From: Bradyrhizobium sp. LLZ17
Lineage (GTDB): Bacteria > Pseudomonadota > Alphaproteobacteria > Rhizobiales > Xanthobacteraceae
DNA length: 64,000 bases
NCBI RefSeq assembly: GCF_041200145.1
Contig: NZ_CP165734.1
Location: 4,464,001 to 4,528,000 of the forward strand
Reading direction: 5' to 3'
This document shows, one piece after another, positions 29,337 to 37,131 of the stretch; within the stretch, counting starts at the first letter, position 1, and each line of letters opens with the position of its first letter. Position numbers and translations under genes: made by a program. The notes under the pieces were generated by a model. The model was not told where the DNA came from. It saw nothing but the letters and a program-made list of their open reading frames with translations, and did not search any database.

Positions 29337-29762
29337 TCAGCCGCCGATCGCCGCGATCAGGCGCCTGGCGTGGTCGGCGAGCACGGCGGGATCCTCTCTG
29401 CGCGTCTGCGCCGGCAGCAGTTCGACACCAGCCTTGACCGGCATGACGTGCATGTGCAGGTGCAAGACCACCTGCCCGCTGGCCGGCTCGCTGAACTGCT
29501 GGAGGATGATGCCCTCGGCATCGAAAGCCTTCATTGCCGCGATCGCAACCCGTTTGGCGGTTCGGGCCACAGCGGCGAGATCGTCCTCCGCGACGTCAAG
29601 GATGCCGCGCGCCGGCGCCCTGGGGATCACCAGCGTGTGCCCGGGCGAGCGCGGCATGATGTCCAGGAAAGCGAGGCTGCGGTTGTCCCTGAACACCTCG
29701 AGGCAGGGAATCTCGCCGCGCAGGATTTTCGCGAAGACATTCTGATCGTCATAGGCCGTCAT
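29337..29762 (-). CDS. HIT family nucleotide-binding hydrolase
   Basis: A 141-residue histidine-triad protein. The active-site motif is HLHMHVMP (HxHxH) near residues 99-106, preceded by family blocks FAKILRGEIPCLEVFRDN and RSPGHTLVIPRAPARG. HIT proteins hydrolyse nucleoside phosphoramidates and similar adducts. The start at 29762 (MTAYDDQNVF) is the normal HinT-type beginning; an upstream extension in the same frame runs antisense through prmC. It lies between the transporter operon and prmC. Confidence 0.9.
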   Translation of the reverse strand: MTAYDDQNVFAKILRGEIPCLEVFRDNRSLAFLDIMPRSPGHTLVIPRAPARGILDVAEDDLAAVARTAKRVAIAAMKAFDAEGIILQQFSEPASGQVVLHLHMHVMPVKAGVELLPAQTRREDPAVLADHARRLIAAIGG

Positions 29763-29799
29763 GGTCTCACCGCCGCTGCCGCCGCGATCAAACGCCACC

Positions 29800-30744
29800 A
29801 TGTCCGTTGACGCAAGCAGGCCCGCCGATCTATCCACGATGCCAGGCAGGATGGTTCCATTGGCAGATTCCGGGTCCGGATCCAGCATCGAGAGTGCGCG
29901 GCGTGCGCTTGCGGCACGGCTGCAATCGGCCGGCATCGAAGAAGCCGCGCTCGATGCGCGCCTGCTGGTCGGCGCCGCGCTGGGCCTCGATCTGACCGCG
30001 ATGGTCATGCAGGCGGGACGACGGCTCACGCCCGAGGAGGTCGTGCGGGTCGAGGGATATGCGGAGCGCCGGCTCGCGCATGAGCCGGTCGCGCGCATTG
30101 TCGGCGCGAGGGAATTCTGGGGCCTGCCGTTTCGCTTGTCCGAAGCGACGCTGGTGCCGCGCCCCGACACCGAGACGGTGGTCGAACTGGCGCTCGAGCT
30201 TTTCCGCGAGCTCACCATATCGGGACGGCGCCCGCGCATCGCCGACATCGGCACCGGGTCCGGAGCGATCCTGCTCGCGCTGCTGCACGAAATTCCAGAC
30301 GCCTTCGGGGTCGGCACAGATCTCAGCCTCTCCGCGCTCGACACCGCCAGGGGCAATGCCGCGGCTCTCGGTCTTGCCGACCGCGCGGCCTTCGTCGCCT
30401 GCTCCTATGCGACCGCGCTTTCGGGCCCGTTCGATCTCATCGTGTCGAATCCACCCTACATTCCTTCGGCTGAAATTCCGAAATTGAGCATCGAAGTCCG
30501 CGCGCACGATCCCCATCTGGCGCTCGATGGCGGCAACGACGGATACGACGCCTACCGCGCCTTGATGCCCCAGGCGGCCGAGCGCCTCGCCCCCGGCGGA
30601 GCGCTGATCGTCGAGGCAGGCCAGGGCCAGGCGCGAAACATTGAAACCTTGATGGCCGCCGCCGCGTTGGTGGTGGACAGGCCGCCCAAGGCCGATCTGG
30701 CGGGAATCCCGAGGGCCGTTTCGGCCCGAAAAATGCCCCCATAA
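29800..30744 (+). CDS. prmC: Peptide chain release factor N5-glutamine methyltransferase
   Basis: PrmC (HemK) methylates the GGQ glutamine of release factors RF1 and RF2. The product, about 314 residues, has the SAM-binding motif IADIGTGSGAILLALLHEIP and the catalytic NPPY motif (IVSNPPYIPSAEI), plus the N-terminal helical domain AALDARLLVGAALGLDL that docks the release factor. The start is uncertain: ATGs at 29761, 29800 and 29851 are in frame, and 29800 avoids overlap with the HIT gene. In related genomes it directly follows prfA; here the two are separated by a transporter block. Confidence 0.92.
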   Translation: MSVDASRPADLSTMPGRMVPLADSGSGSSIESARRALAARLQSAGIEEAALDARLLVGAALGLDLTAMVMQAGRRLTPEEVVRVEGYAERRLAHEPVARIVGAREFWGLPFRLSEATLVPRPDTETVVELALELFRELTISGRRPRIADIGTGSGAILLALLHEIPDAFGVGTDLSLSALDTARGNAAALGLADRAAFVACSYATALSGPFDLIVSNPPYIPSAEIPKLSIEVRAHDPHLALDGGNDGYDAYRALMPQAAERLAPGGALIVEAGQGQARNIETLMAAAALVVDRPPKADLAGIPRAVSARKMPP

Positions 30745-31200
30745 AAGCCGGATTGGGCGCCAAAAAACCTCTTGGAATATCCTATGGGAACGACTACCTT
30801 CTGCTTAGCACATCGGTGTCGGCCCCGTAGAACTACGGGCGAAAGCCGGGCTCTCGAGCGAGAGCTTCACTGATTTTAGGTTCCAAGCCGCAGGTCCCGT
30901 TAAGCGCGATAGCCCTTGAGGTGCGCTGCTTTCCGACCGCAACGTGAACGAAAGCCTGATATTGCGCGCGAAGACTAACGCAAGAAAACAAGGCTTGTTT
31001 TGGCAAGCAAAATGAATGGGTTCGCTGGCGCTGAATGCTGGCGGATGGGGAACGCGTCTTTGTTGAACGCGACGGTCGACGAACATCGGCAGGGTCTAGT
31101 CCGCTCTTGTGCGCAGTGCGCGCGAGACGTGTGAACCGCTGGGTCAGTCTCAGCAATCAGTAATGCGTACAACCTTTAGGGCTGGAATTAAAGGCAGGAC
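30745..31200 (+). promoter_or_regulatory. 456-base non-coding leader upstream of the DUF4167 gene, with hairpins
   Basis: No credible protein gene. Two small perfect hairpins lie near the left end: CCCGTAG-AA-CTACGGG (30824-30839) and GCTCTCG-AG-CGAGAGC (30850-30865). The tail before the DUF4167 start is AT-richer and ends in a good ribosome-binding site (AAAGGCAGGAC). The length and local structure suggest a long 5' untranslated leader or an embedded small RNA. I could not match it to tmRNA, RNase P RNA or SRP RNA. Confidence 0.35.
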
Positions 31201-31974
31201 ATGAGAAACGGTCAGAACAAGCAGCGGATGCGCAACCGCAACAACAACAATAACAGCAACAACAATCATAACCGGCGCGGCCAGAACCCGATGACCCGGG
31301 TCTACGAATCGAACGGACCCGACATCAAGATCCGCGGTACGGCCTCGCACATCGCCGAGAAATATCTTCAGCTCGCGCGCGATGCACGTTCCTCAGGCGA
31401 CCCGGTCGCCGCCGAAAACTACTACCAGCATGCCGAGCATTATTTCCGCCTGATCGCGACGGCCCAGGAGCAGTTCCGCCAAAACCAGCAGCCGCGCGGC
31501 GACGAGCCCGTCAGCAGCAGCGACGACAGCGAGGACGACGGCGAGAATTTCTCGAATTTCGGCCAGGAGCCGGGCTTCGTGCCGCAACCGCCGCCGCAGC
31601 CTTATGTGCGCGAGGGCCAGCGCGAGCACCAGCGCGATTTTCAGCCGCGTGACAACCACCCCTATCAGCGTGACAATCAGCAGCCGCGCGAGCACCGCGA
31701 GCGCGACCACCGTCCGCAGCCGCAATACCAGCCTCAGCCGCAGCCCCAACCGCCGAACCAGCCGCAGCCCGCGATCGCCGAGGCCGGCAACGTGGATCGC
31801 CTGCCCTCTTTCATCACCGGCCCGCAGCCGCAGTTGAACGGCGGCCAGAGCGTGGAAGGCGGTGGTGCTGGCGAGCGCTTCCCGCGGCGGCGCCGCCGGC
31901 CGCATGCCGGCCCGCGCCCCGAGCGCGAGGCAGCGCCGGCCGCTTCCGGCGACGATCTCGCCCCCAGCGAGTGA
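31201..31974 (+). CDS. DUF4167 domain-containing protein, low-complexity tail
   Basis: A 257-residue protein conserved next to prmC in Rhizobiales. It starts with a basic Asn-rich stretch (RMRNRNNNNNSNNNHNRRG, residues 9-27). The DUF4167 core comes next (VYESNGPDIKIRGTASHIAE, then KYLQLARDARSSGDPVAAEN, about 33-75). The remainder is disordered: acidic Ser/Asp, then Gln/Pro/Arg-rich repeats, then a basic RRRRRPHAG near the C-terminus. The composition suggests nucleic-acid binding or condensate formation, but no function is proven. It has a strong terminator 32 bases downstream. Confidence 0.88.
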   Translation: MRNGQNKQRMRNRNNNNNSNNNHNRRGQNPMTRVYESNGPDIKIRGTASHIAEKYLQLARDARSSGDPVAAENYYQHAEHYFRLIATAQEQFRQNQQPRGDEPVSSSDDSEDDGENFSNFGQEPGFVPQPPPQPYVREGQREHQRDFQPRDNHPYQRDNQQPREHRERDHRPQPQYQPQPQPQPPNQPQPAIAEAGNVDRLPSFITGPQPQLNGGQSVEGGGAGERFPRRRRRPHAGPRPEREAAPAASGDDLAPSE

Positions 31975-32006
31975 GCCGCAGCGCCTCTTCTGATGTCCCG
32001 AACCGC

Positions 32007-32037
32007 ATCGTCCCGGCCTCGCCGGGACGATTTGCTT
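32007..32037 (+). terminator. Rho-independent terminator after the DUF4167 gene
   Basis: Perfect 11-base-pair stem ATCGTCCCGGC / GCCGGGACGAT around CTC, followed by TTGCTTTT. It overlaps nothing coding on the plus strand and sits at the 3' end of the convergent methyltransferase gene as well. Confidence 0.75.
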
Positions 32038-32778
32038 TTATGTGCGTGTCACGGTCGAGGACGGCACCAGAACCGGCTTCAACGACGGAATCAGCCGCGC
32101 CCGCTCGCGCTTGGCGGGGATCGCCCGATAGACCTGCTTGGTGGCCTCGACGATGTGGACGCCGGCAAAGGGCAGCGACAGCGCCGCACCGGCGCGCTCC
32201 CACATCTGCGCCGATTTGAGCACCCAGCCACCGGCGTAAGGCGGCATGAACAGCGCCTCGCCCCACGAGGTCGGCGTGAACCAGGTCTGGCGCAACAAGT
32301 CCGTGATCTGCGAACGCGAATAGGGCCGACCGTGGCCAAATGGCGTGTTGTCGCTGCGGGTCCACACCCCGCGCCGGTTCGGAATCACCGCGATCACGCG
32401 CCCGGACGGCGACAGCACCCGCCAGATCTCGCGGAGCAGCGCCGCCGGATCGTCGGACATCTCCAGTGCATGCACCAGCAGGATGCGGTCGACCGCGGCG
32501 TCCGGCAACGGCAGGGAGAATTCATCCACCAGTGAGGCCAGCGCCGGGCGCCCTGTCGGCCATTTCAAGACACCCTGGGCCGCCGGCATGAAGGCGATGC
32601 AGCGCTCCGCGTCTTCGCGGAACAAGCCAAGATAGGGGGTGGGATAGCCGATGCCGAGCACACGCTGACCCTTGGCGCCGGGCCAGCGCTCCTTGATGCC
32701 GCGATTGATCATTTGCCGCGCCACGATGCCGAGGCGCCGGGAATAAAACTCGCGAAGGTCGACGACATCGATGGTCAT
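32038..32778 (-). CDS. Class I SAM-dependent methyltransferase (gloB-linked)
   Basis: A 246-residue methyltransferase-fold protein. It begins MTIDVVDLREFYSRRLG and carries a degenerate SAM loop (VLGIGYPTPYLGLF, not GxGxG) and the motif AVDRILLVHALEMSDDPAAL typical of motifs II-III. The substrate is unknown. It is divergent from gloB (108 bases), a pairing seen in many alphaproteobacteria and suggesting a link to methylglyoxal or glutathione metabolism, though that is inference only. Confidence 0.82.
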   Translation of the reverse strand: MTIDVVDLREFYSRRLGIVARQMINRGIKERWPGAKGQRVLGIGYPTPYLGLFREDAERCIAFMPAAQGVLKWPTGRPALASLVDEFSLPLPDAAVDRILLVHALEMSDDPAALLREIWRVLSPSGRVIAVIPNRRGVWTRSDNTPFGHGRPYSRSQITDLLRQTWFTPTSWGEALFMPPYAGGWVLKSAQMWERAGAALSLPFAGVHIVEATKQVYRAIPAKRERARLIPSLKPVLVPSSTVTRT

Positions 32779-32886
32779 GCGGGTAATGTAACATGCACAA
32801 GGCAGCAGCTGCGCGCTGAATATTGCATTGCCTGAGCAACGCTAACGCCATATTTGTCTGGCGGGGCTGAGCCCGATGGAGATGTC

Positions 32887-33654
32887 ATGGCCGCCGAAAT
32901 TCGTACTTTCAACTGTTTAAACGACAATTTCGGTTATCTGATCCACGATCTGGAAACCGGCGCGACGGCGTCGATCGACGCGCCCGAGGCCGGTCCCATC
33001 CTTGACGCTCTGGAGCACGAGGGCTGGCAGCTCACCGACATCCTGATCACCCATCATCACGGCGATCATGTCGGAGGCGTCGCCGAACTCAAGCAGAAAT
33101 ACAATTGCCGCGTCGTCGCGCCGCATGACAAGACGACCAGGATTGCGAACGTCGACTTGCGCGTCGCCAACGCCGACGTGGTCAAGATCGGAAACCTGCT
33201 GGCCCGCGTGCTGGAGACGCCCGGCCATACGCTCGACCACATCTCCTACGTGTTCGACACCGAAAAGACGCTGTTCGCCGCCGACACGCTGTTCTCGATC
33301 GGCTGCGGCCGCGTGTTCGAGGGCAATTATCCGATGATGTGGGACTCGCTTCTCAAGCTGCGCGCCCTGCCCGACGACTTCATGCTCTATTGCGGCCACG
33401 AATACACCGCGTCCAACGTCAAGTTCGCGCTCACCGTCGAGCCCGACAATGCGGCGCTCCAGGCGCGCGCGGCGGAGGTGGCGAAGCTTCGGGCAGAGAA
33501 CAAGCCGACGATTCCCTCGCTGCTTGGTGACGAGAAGCGAGCAAATGTGTTCCTGCGCGCTGATGAACCCTCGGTCGCGGCCAGGCTGCACATGAAGGGC
33601 GCGGATGCCGCCACGGTGTTCGGCGAATTGCGCGAGCGCAAGAACAAGTCCTGA
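32887..33654 (+). CDS. gloB: Hydroxyacylglutathione hydrolase (glyoxalase II)
   Basis: Hydrolyses S-lactoylglutathione to lactate and glutathione, the second step of methylglyoxal detoxification. The 255-residue metallo-beta-lactamase-fold enzyme has the binuclear metal motif THHHGDHVGG (His56, His58, Asp60, His61), further ligands in ETPGHTLDHISY and FAADTLFSIGCGRVFEG, and YCGHEYTASNVKFAL near the glutathione site. The ATG at 32887 gives the usual start MAAEIRTFNCLNDN. The 3' end overlaps a short direct repeat. Confidence 0.94.
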   Translation: MAAEIRTFNCLNDNFGYLIHDLETGATASIDAPEAGPILDALEHEGWQLTDILITHHHGDHVGGVAELKQKYNCRVVAPHDKTTRIANVDLRVANADVVKIGNLLARVLETPGHTLDHISYVFDTEKTLFAADTLFSIGCGRVFEGNYPMMWDSLLKLRALPDDFMLYCGHEYTASNVKFALTVEPDNAALQARAAEVAKLRAENKPTIPSLLGDEKRANVFLRADEPSVAARLHMKGADAATVFGELRERKNKS

Positions 33655-33680
33655 AGAACAAATCCTGAAGAAAAATCCGG
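33643..33680 (+). repeat. Short tandem repeat at the end of gloB
   Basis: Three imperfect copies of a 14-base unit (AAGAACAAGTCCTG, AAGAACAAATCCTG, AAGAAAAATCC) in a row. The first encodes the last residues and stop of gloB and the others fill the gap before the cupin gene. This looks like recent slippage or duplication. Confidence 0.6.
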
Positions 33681-33690
33681 ACGGGGATCG

Positions 33691-34113
33691 ATGCCGACCG
33701 CAGCCGAGATCATCGCACGTCTCGAACTCCGCCCGCATCCCGAGGGCGGACATTACCGCGAGACTTTTCGCGACCAGGCTACCGACGCCAACGGCCGTTC
33801 GCGCTCGACCCTGATCTATTTCCTGCTCGCCCGTGGCGAGCGCTCGCACTGGCATCGCATCGATGCGGCCGAGATCTGGCACTACTACGCCGGAAGCCCG
33901 CTTGCGCTGCGCATCGCGCACGATGGCTGTTCGCAGCACGAGGTGCGCCTCGGCACCGATCTCATCAACGGCGAACGGCCGCAGGCGATTGTTCCGGCCG
34001 ATGCCTGGCAAATGGCGGAGACGACCGGCGAATGGACGCTGCTCGGCTGCACCGTGGCGCCCGCATTCGAGTTCGCAAAATTCGAGCTCGCGCCGAAGGG
34101 CTGGGAGCCGTAA
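33691..34113 (+). CDS. Cupin domain-containing protein (DUF985 family)
   Basis: A 140-residue single-domain beta-barrel protein. RLELRPHPEGGHYRETFRD at the start, the metal-site-like SHWHRIDAAEIWHYYAGSPL and the ending FEFAKFELAPKGW match the DUF985 cupins, some of which are sugar-binding or epimerase-like. No enzymatic role is established. The ATG at 33691 lies 36 bases after gloB on the same strand, so it may share its transcript. Confidence 0.85.
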   Translation: MPTAAEIIARLELRPHPEGGHYRETFRDQATDANGRSRSTLIYFLLARGERSHWHRIDAAEIWHYYAGSPLALRIAHDGCSQHEVRLGTDLINGERPQAIVPADAWQMAETTGEWTLLGCTVAPAFEFAKFELAPKGWEP

Positions 34114-34188
34114 CGCCCTATCTGGAATCGGGTGGGTTCGATCCGTTGCACAACGTAACACAGCGCATCCAGTGAACAGGAGCGCGTG

Positions 34189-34872
34189 ATGCACGGAACA
34201 TTTGACCCGCCAGCAATTCAGATAGACCCGGCCATTTTGTATTTCGGAACGCCCGTCGTTTTGATTGGCTCAACCAACGAAGACGGCTCCTCCAATCTCG
34301 CGCCAATGTCGTCGGCATGGTGGGTGGGATGGCGCGGCATGCTCGGGCTCGCGCGCAATTCCAAGACCACGGAGAACATGATTCGCACCGGGGAATGCGT
34401 GCTCAACCTGCCGTCCGCGGACCTCGTCGCTGCCGTCGACCGCCTCGCCCGCACCACAGGCTCGGATCCGGTGCCGCCGGGAAAGCTCCATCGCGGTTAC
34501 CGGCACGAGAAGGACAAGTTCGGTCTTAGCGGATTGACGGCGCTACCGGGCGAGACGGTCGGCGCGCCACGCGCCGCCGAGTGTCCGGTGCAGCTGGAAG
34601 CAAAGGTCGCGCATGTGCATGAGATGGCGCAGGACGACGCCGTCTGGCGTGGTCATCTCGCCGCAATCGAGGTCCGTATCACGCGGGTCCATGCGCATCC
34701 CGACATTATGATGGAAGGAGCGAGCAATCGCATCGATCCCGACAAATGGCGGCCACTGATCCTGAGCTTCCAGGAATTTTACAGCCTGACGCCGCAGCGA
34801 TTGCAGCGCTCCGAGCTCGGGCAGATTCCGGAAACGATGTATCGACCGCCCGGCTGGCAGCCGGCGCCTTAG
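34189..34872 (+). CDS. Flavin reductase-like FMN-binding split-barrel protein
   Basis: A 227-residue protein of the flavin reductase-like family. The start is at ATG 34189 with AGGAG six bases upstream (a GTG immediately precedes it). VLIGSTNEDGSSNLAPMSSAW at residues 24-44 and ARNSKTTENMIRTGECVLNL are the FMN-binding signatures. Such proteins bind FMN and reduce it or a partner substrate with NAD(P)H; the partner here is unknown. Its end touches the tail of the convergent 56-residue protein gene. Confidence 0.83.
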   Translation: MHGTFDPPAIQIDPAILYFGTPVVLIGSTNEDGSSNLAPMSSAWWVGWRGMLGLARNSKTTENMIRTGECVLNLPSADLVAAVDRLARTTGSDPVPPGKLHRGYRHEKDKFGLSGLTALPGETVGAPRAAECPVQLEAKVAHVHEMAQDDAVWRGHLAAIEVRITRVHAHPDIMMEGASNRIDPDKWRPLILSFQEFYSLTPQRLQRSELGQIPETMYRPPGWQPAP

Positions 34873-35039
34873 CCGCGGATCAATCCTGATCGATCGCTTA
34901 TCGTAACCGTCTCGGGCCGGCCATTCGCGTGCTCGTTCCGATAAATGCCGGTGAACGTTTCAGGCGTCGCACGGACTTGCGCCATGGCGCCCGGAGCAGC
35001 GAGCATCGAGATCAACAGTACGGCGAACGAACGCCTCAT
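34869..35039 (-). CDS. Tiny secreted protein coupled to the EamA exporter
   Basis: A 56-residue protein. Residues 1-21 form a good Sec signal peptide (MRRSFAVLLISMLAAPGAMAQ), leaving a mature peptide of about 35 residues (start VRATPETFTGIYRNEHANGR). The start codon overlaps the stop of the upstream EamA gene (ATGA), so it is probably translated by coupling. It has no family I recognise. It could be the remnant of a longer protein, but no continuation in another frame was evident. Confidence 0.55.
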   Translation of the reverse strand: MRRSFAVLLISMLAAPGAMAQVRATPETFTGIYRNEHANGRPETVTISDRSGLIRG

Positions 35040-35905
35040 CGCTTCCGCAGCACCATGTCTTTCGCCGCAATCAGACCGCCGCCGGCGATCAGGATCGCGG
35101 CGATCGCGATGTTTGCACTCGCCTTGGCGAAGCCGGCAGCGATGAGGAAGCCGGTCGAGAGCAACGGCGTCGCATAGGATGCCGCGCCGAGCACACGGAT
35201 GTCGCCGCGCTTCATGCCGATGTCCCAGGCGTAGAACGCGGCACCGACCGGGCCGATGCCGAGCGCGATGACGGAGAGCCATTGCAGTTTCGTCTCCGGC
35301 CACACCGTCGTCTCGAGCGCGGCATGCATCAGCGCGGCAAGCGCGGCGGTCACAAGGCAGAATCCTGCGACCGCATCGGTCGGCACCGCCTTGAGCCGGC
35401 GTGACAACACCGAATAGGTTGCCCACACGAACGCGGCGACGAAGGCCGCGATCAGTCCGGGCCACTGCCCCTGCGCGAAGCCAGCGGTGTTGCCGGCGAA
35501 CAGCAGCACGGTGCCGACGAGGCCGAGCATGGCGCCGATGATGTGATGCGGGGCGAGCCGCTCGCCAGGCAGCAACGACGAGAACAACACGATCAACAGC
35601 GGCCAGAGATAATTCAACAGGCCCGCTTCGGCCGGTGGCGCGAAGCGCAGCGCAAGGAAGTACAGCGCGTGATAGCCGAATAGTCCGCCAACGCCGACGG
35701 CCCACACGACGGCTGGCTGGCGCAAGCTTTTCGCCGCCTCGCCGCGGCCGATCCAGGTGAGAAGGCCGACCAGACCGCCAATCGCGAACGTCATCGCGGC
35801 GAGCTGGAACGCCGGAATCCTTCCGGTCGCCACCGTCATCACGGAGAGCAGCGACCACATCAGGATCGCGGTCAATCCGATCAACGTCGCCGTGCGGGGA
35901 GTCAT
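35036..35905 (-). CDS. EamA/DMT family exporter, YddG-like
   Basis: A 289-residue membrane protein with ten hydrophobic segments. Sequence such as AILMWSLLSVMTVATGRIPAFQLAAM, LLNYLWPLLIVLFSSLLPGE and GPVGAAFYAWDIGMKRGDI (each a separate helix or loop) fits the aromatic amino acid exporter YddG branch of the EamA family. The ATG at 35905 begins MTPRTATLIGLTAIL. The substrate is not proven. A long intergenic repeat lies immediately upstream, and the secreted small protein follows with overlapping codons. Confidence 0.83.
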   Translation of the reverse strand: MTPRTATLIGLTAILMWSLLSVMTVATGRIPAFQLAAMTFAIGGLVGLLTWIGRGEAAKSLRQPAVVWAVGVGGLFGYHALYFLALRFAPPAEAGLLNYLWPLLIVLFSSLLPGERLAPHHIIGAMLGLVGTVLLFAGNTAGFAQGQWPGLIAAFVAAFVWATYSVLSRRLKAVPTDAVAGFCLVTAALAALMHAALETTVWPETKLQWLSVIALGIGPVGAAFYAWDIGMKRGDIRVLGAASYATPLLSTGFLIAAGFAKASANIAIAAILIAGGGLIAAKDMVLRKR

Positions 35906-35919
35906 TGGCCAAATACTCT

Positions 35920-36077
35920 CGTCATGGCCGGGCGTAGCCGTCCGAGGGACGGCGTCGCTTGCGCTCGCCTATGTCCCGGCCATCCACGTTCTTTCGTGGC
36001 GACGGCTGTTGTAAGGCCGTGGATGCCCGGGACGTCTAGCGCGAAGACGCGCTTCGCGCTTTTGCCCGGGCATGACG
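35920..36077. repeat. Imperfect-palindrome intergenic repeat, family C
   Basis: About 158 bases with near-perfect inverted ends (CGTCATGGCCGGGC and GCCCGGGCATGACG). An internal hairpin region GGCCATCCACG / CGTGGATGCC is also present. It lies between the EamA exporter and phaB. The end sequences differ from the A and B families. Confidence 0.65.
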
Positions 36078-36112
36078 AAGTTACCGATATGATCAAGCGT
36101 GATGCGATCGCA

Positions 36113-36838
36113 TCACACCATGTACTGGCCGCCGTTGACGGTCAGCGTCGAGCCGGTGATGGCGCCGGCTTCATCGGCGGCGAGGAACACGACCGCGCGT
36201 GCAATTTCTTCGGGCTCGCCGAGACGGCCGATCAGGATCAGCGGCAGGATGGCCTTTTCCAGCACGTCCTTCGGCACGGCCTGCACCATCTCCGTGTTGA
36301 TGTAGCCCGGGCAGATCGCGTTCACGGTGACGCCGGCCTTGGCGTTCTCCAGCGCGAGCGCCTTGGTGAAGCCGATCTCACCGGCTTTGGCTGCGGAATA
36401 GTTCACCTGGCCGAACTGGCCCTTCTGTCCGTTGATCGAGGAGATGTTGATGATGCGGCCGAACTTGCGGCCACGCATGCCTTCGATGACCTGGCGCGAC
36501 ATGTTGAACAGCGAACCGAGATTGGTCCCGATCACGGCGTTCCACTGCTCGAGGCTCATCTTGTGGAAGGCGCCGTCCTTGGTGATACCGGCGTTGTTGA
36601 CGAGCACATCGATTGACCCGACCTCGGCTTCGACCTTCTTCACGCCTTCGGCGCAGGCATCGAAACTGCTGACGTCCCATTTGTAGACGGCGATGCCGGT
36701 CTCAGCCTTGAATTTGTCCGCAGCCGCATCGTTGCCGGCGTAGCTCGCCGCGACCTTGTAGCCGGCCGCCTTCAGCGCCTTGCTGATCGCAGCTCCGATG
36801 CCCCGCGTACCACCCGTCACCAATGCAACACGTGTCAT
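36113..36838 (-). CDS. phaB: Acetoacetyl-CoA reductase
   Basis: The NADPH-dependent reductase that turns acetoacetyl-CoA into (R)-3-hydroxybutyryl-CoA for polyhydroxybutyrate synthesis. The 241-residue short-chain dehydrogenase has the cofactor motif TGGTRGIG (residues 8-15), NNAG at 81-84, catalytic Ser134, Tyr147 and Lys151 (VNYSAAKAG), and the PhaB signature ISSINGQKGQFGQ. It lies downstream of phaA on the same strand, but a terminator stands between them, so it probably also has its own promoter. Confidence 0.95.
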   Translation of the reverse strand: MTRVALVTGGTRGIGAAISKALKAAGYKVAASYAGNDAAADKFKAETGIAVYKWDVSSFDACAEGVKKVEAEVGSIDVLVNNAGITKDGAFHKMSLEQWNAVIGTNLGSLFNMSRQVIEGMRGRKFGRIINISSINGQKGQFGQVNYSAAKAGEIGFTKALALENAKAGVTVNAICPGYINTEMVQAVPKDVLEKAILPLILIGRLGEPEEIARAVVFLAADEAGAITGSTLTVNGGQYMV

Positions 36839-36928
36839 ATCGTATTCCTTCCCTAGGACTCTTCGGACGTTTCTGAGTGATCGTTTTAGATGCGGATTAT
36901 GCGGGACGTTTGATGGACATCAAGAACA

Positions 36929-36962
36929 AAACGCCCGGCATCGAGCCGGGCGTTTCTCTTTA
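36929..36962 (-). terminator. Terminator between phaA and phaB
   Basis: A stem of 9-10 base pairs (ACGCCCGGC / GCCGGGCGT, loop ATCGA). On the minus strand it is followed by TTTTGTTCTTG. It lies downstream of phaA and upstream of phaB and is symmetrical enough to act in both directions. Confidence 0.65.
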
Positions 36963-37131
36963 GTCGAGGCTTGCGCGATTGCGAAGAATATTTGATTTGC
37001 AACCGCCGCCTTTTTAATCGCGTGCAATGCACTCACTCATGTGTGCAACGCACGCACAGATGAGGCGTAAGCTGCGCGTCAGCTGTTTCAGTCGCGCGCG
37101 ATGCATGTCCTCGTTTGGTGCCTCGCCCGCA

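Noticed and set aside
30805..31156. Two antisense reading frames in the DUF4167 leader
   Set aside because: They overlap each other in different frames, lack ribosome-binding sites and show no recognisable protein features.
30745..31200. tmRNA, RNase P RNA or SRP RNA in the leader before the DUF4167 gene
   Set aside because: None of the conserved core sequences of these RNAs (tag reading frame, P4 helix words, GGAAGGAAGCAGCC-type loop) is present.
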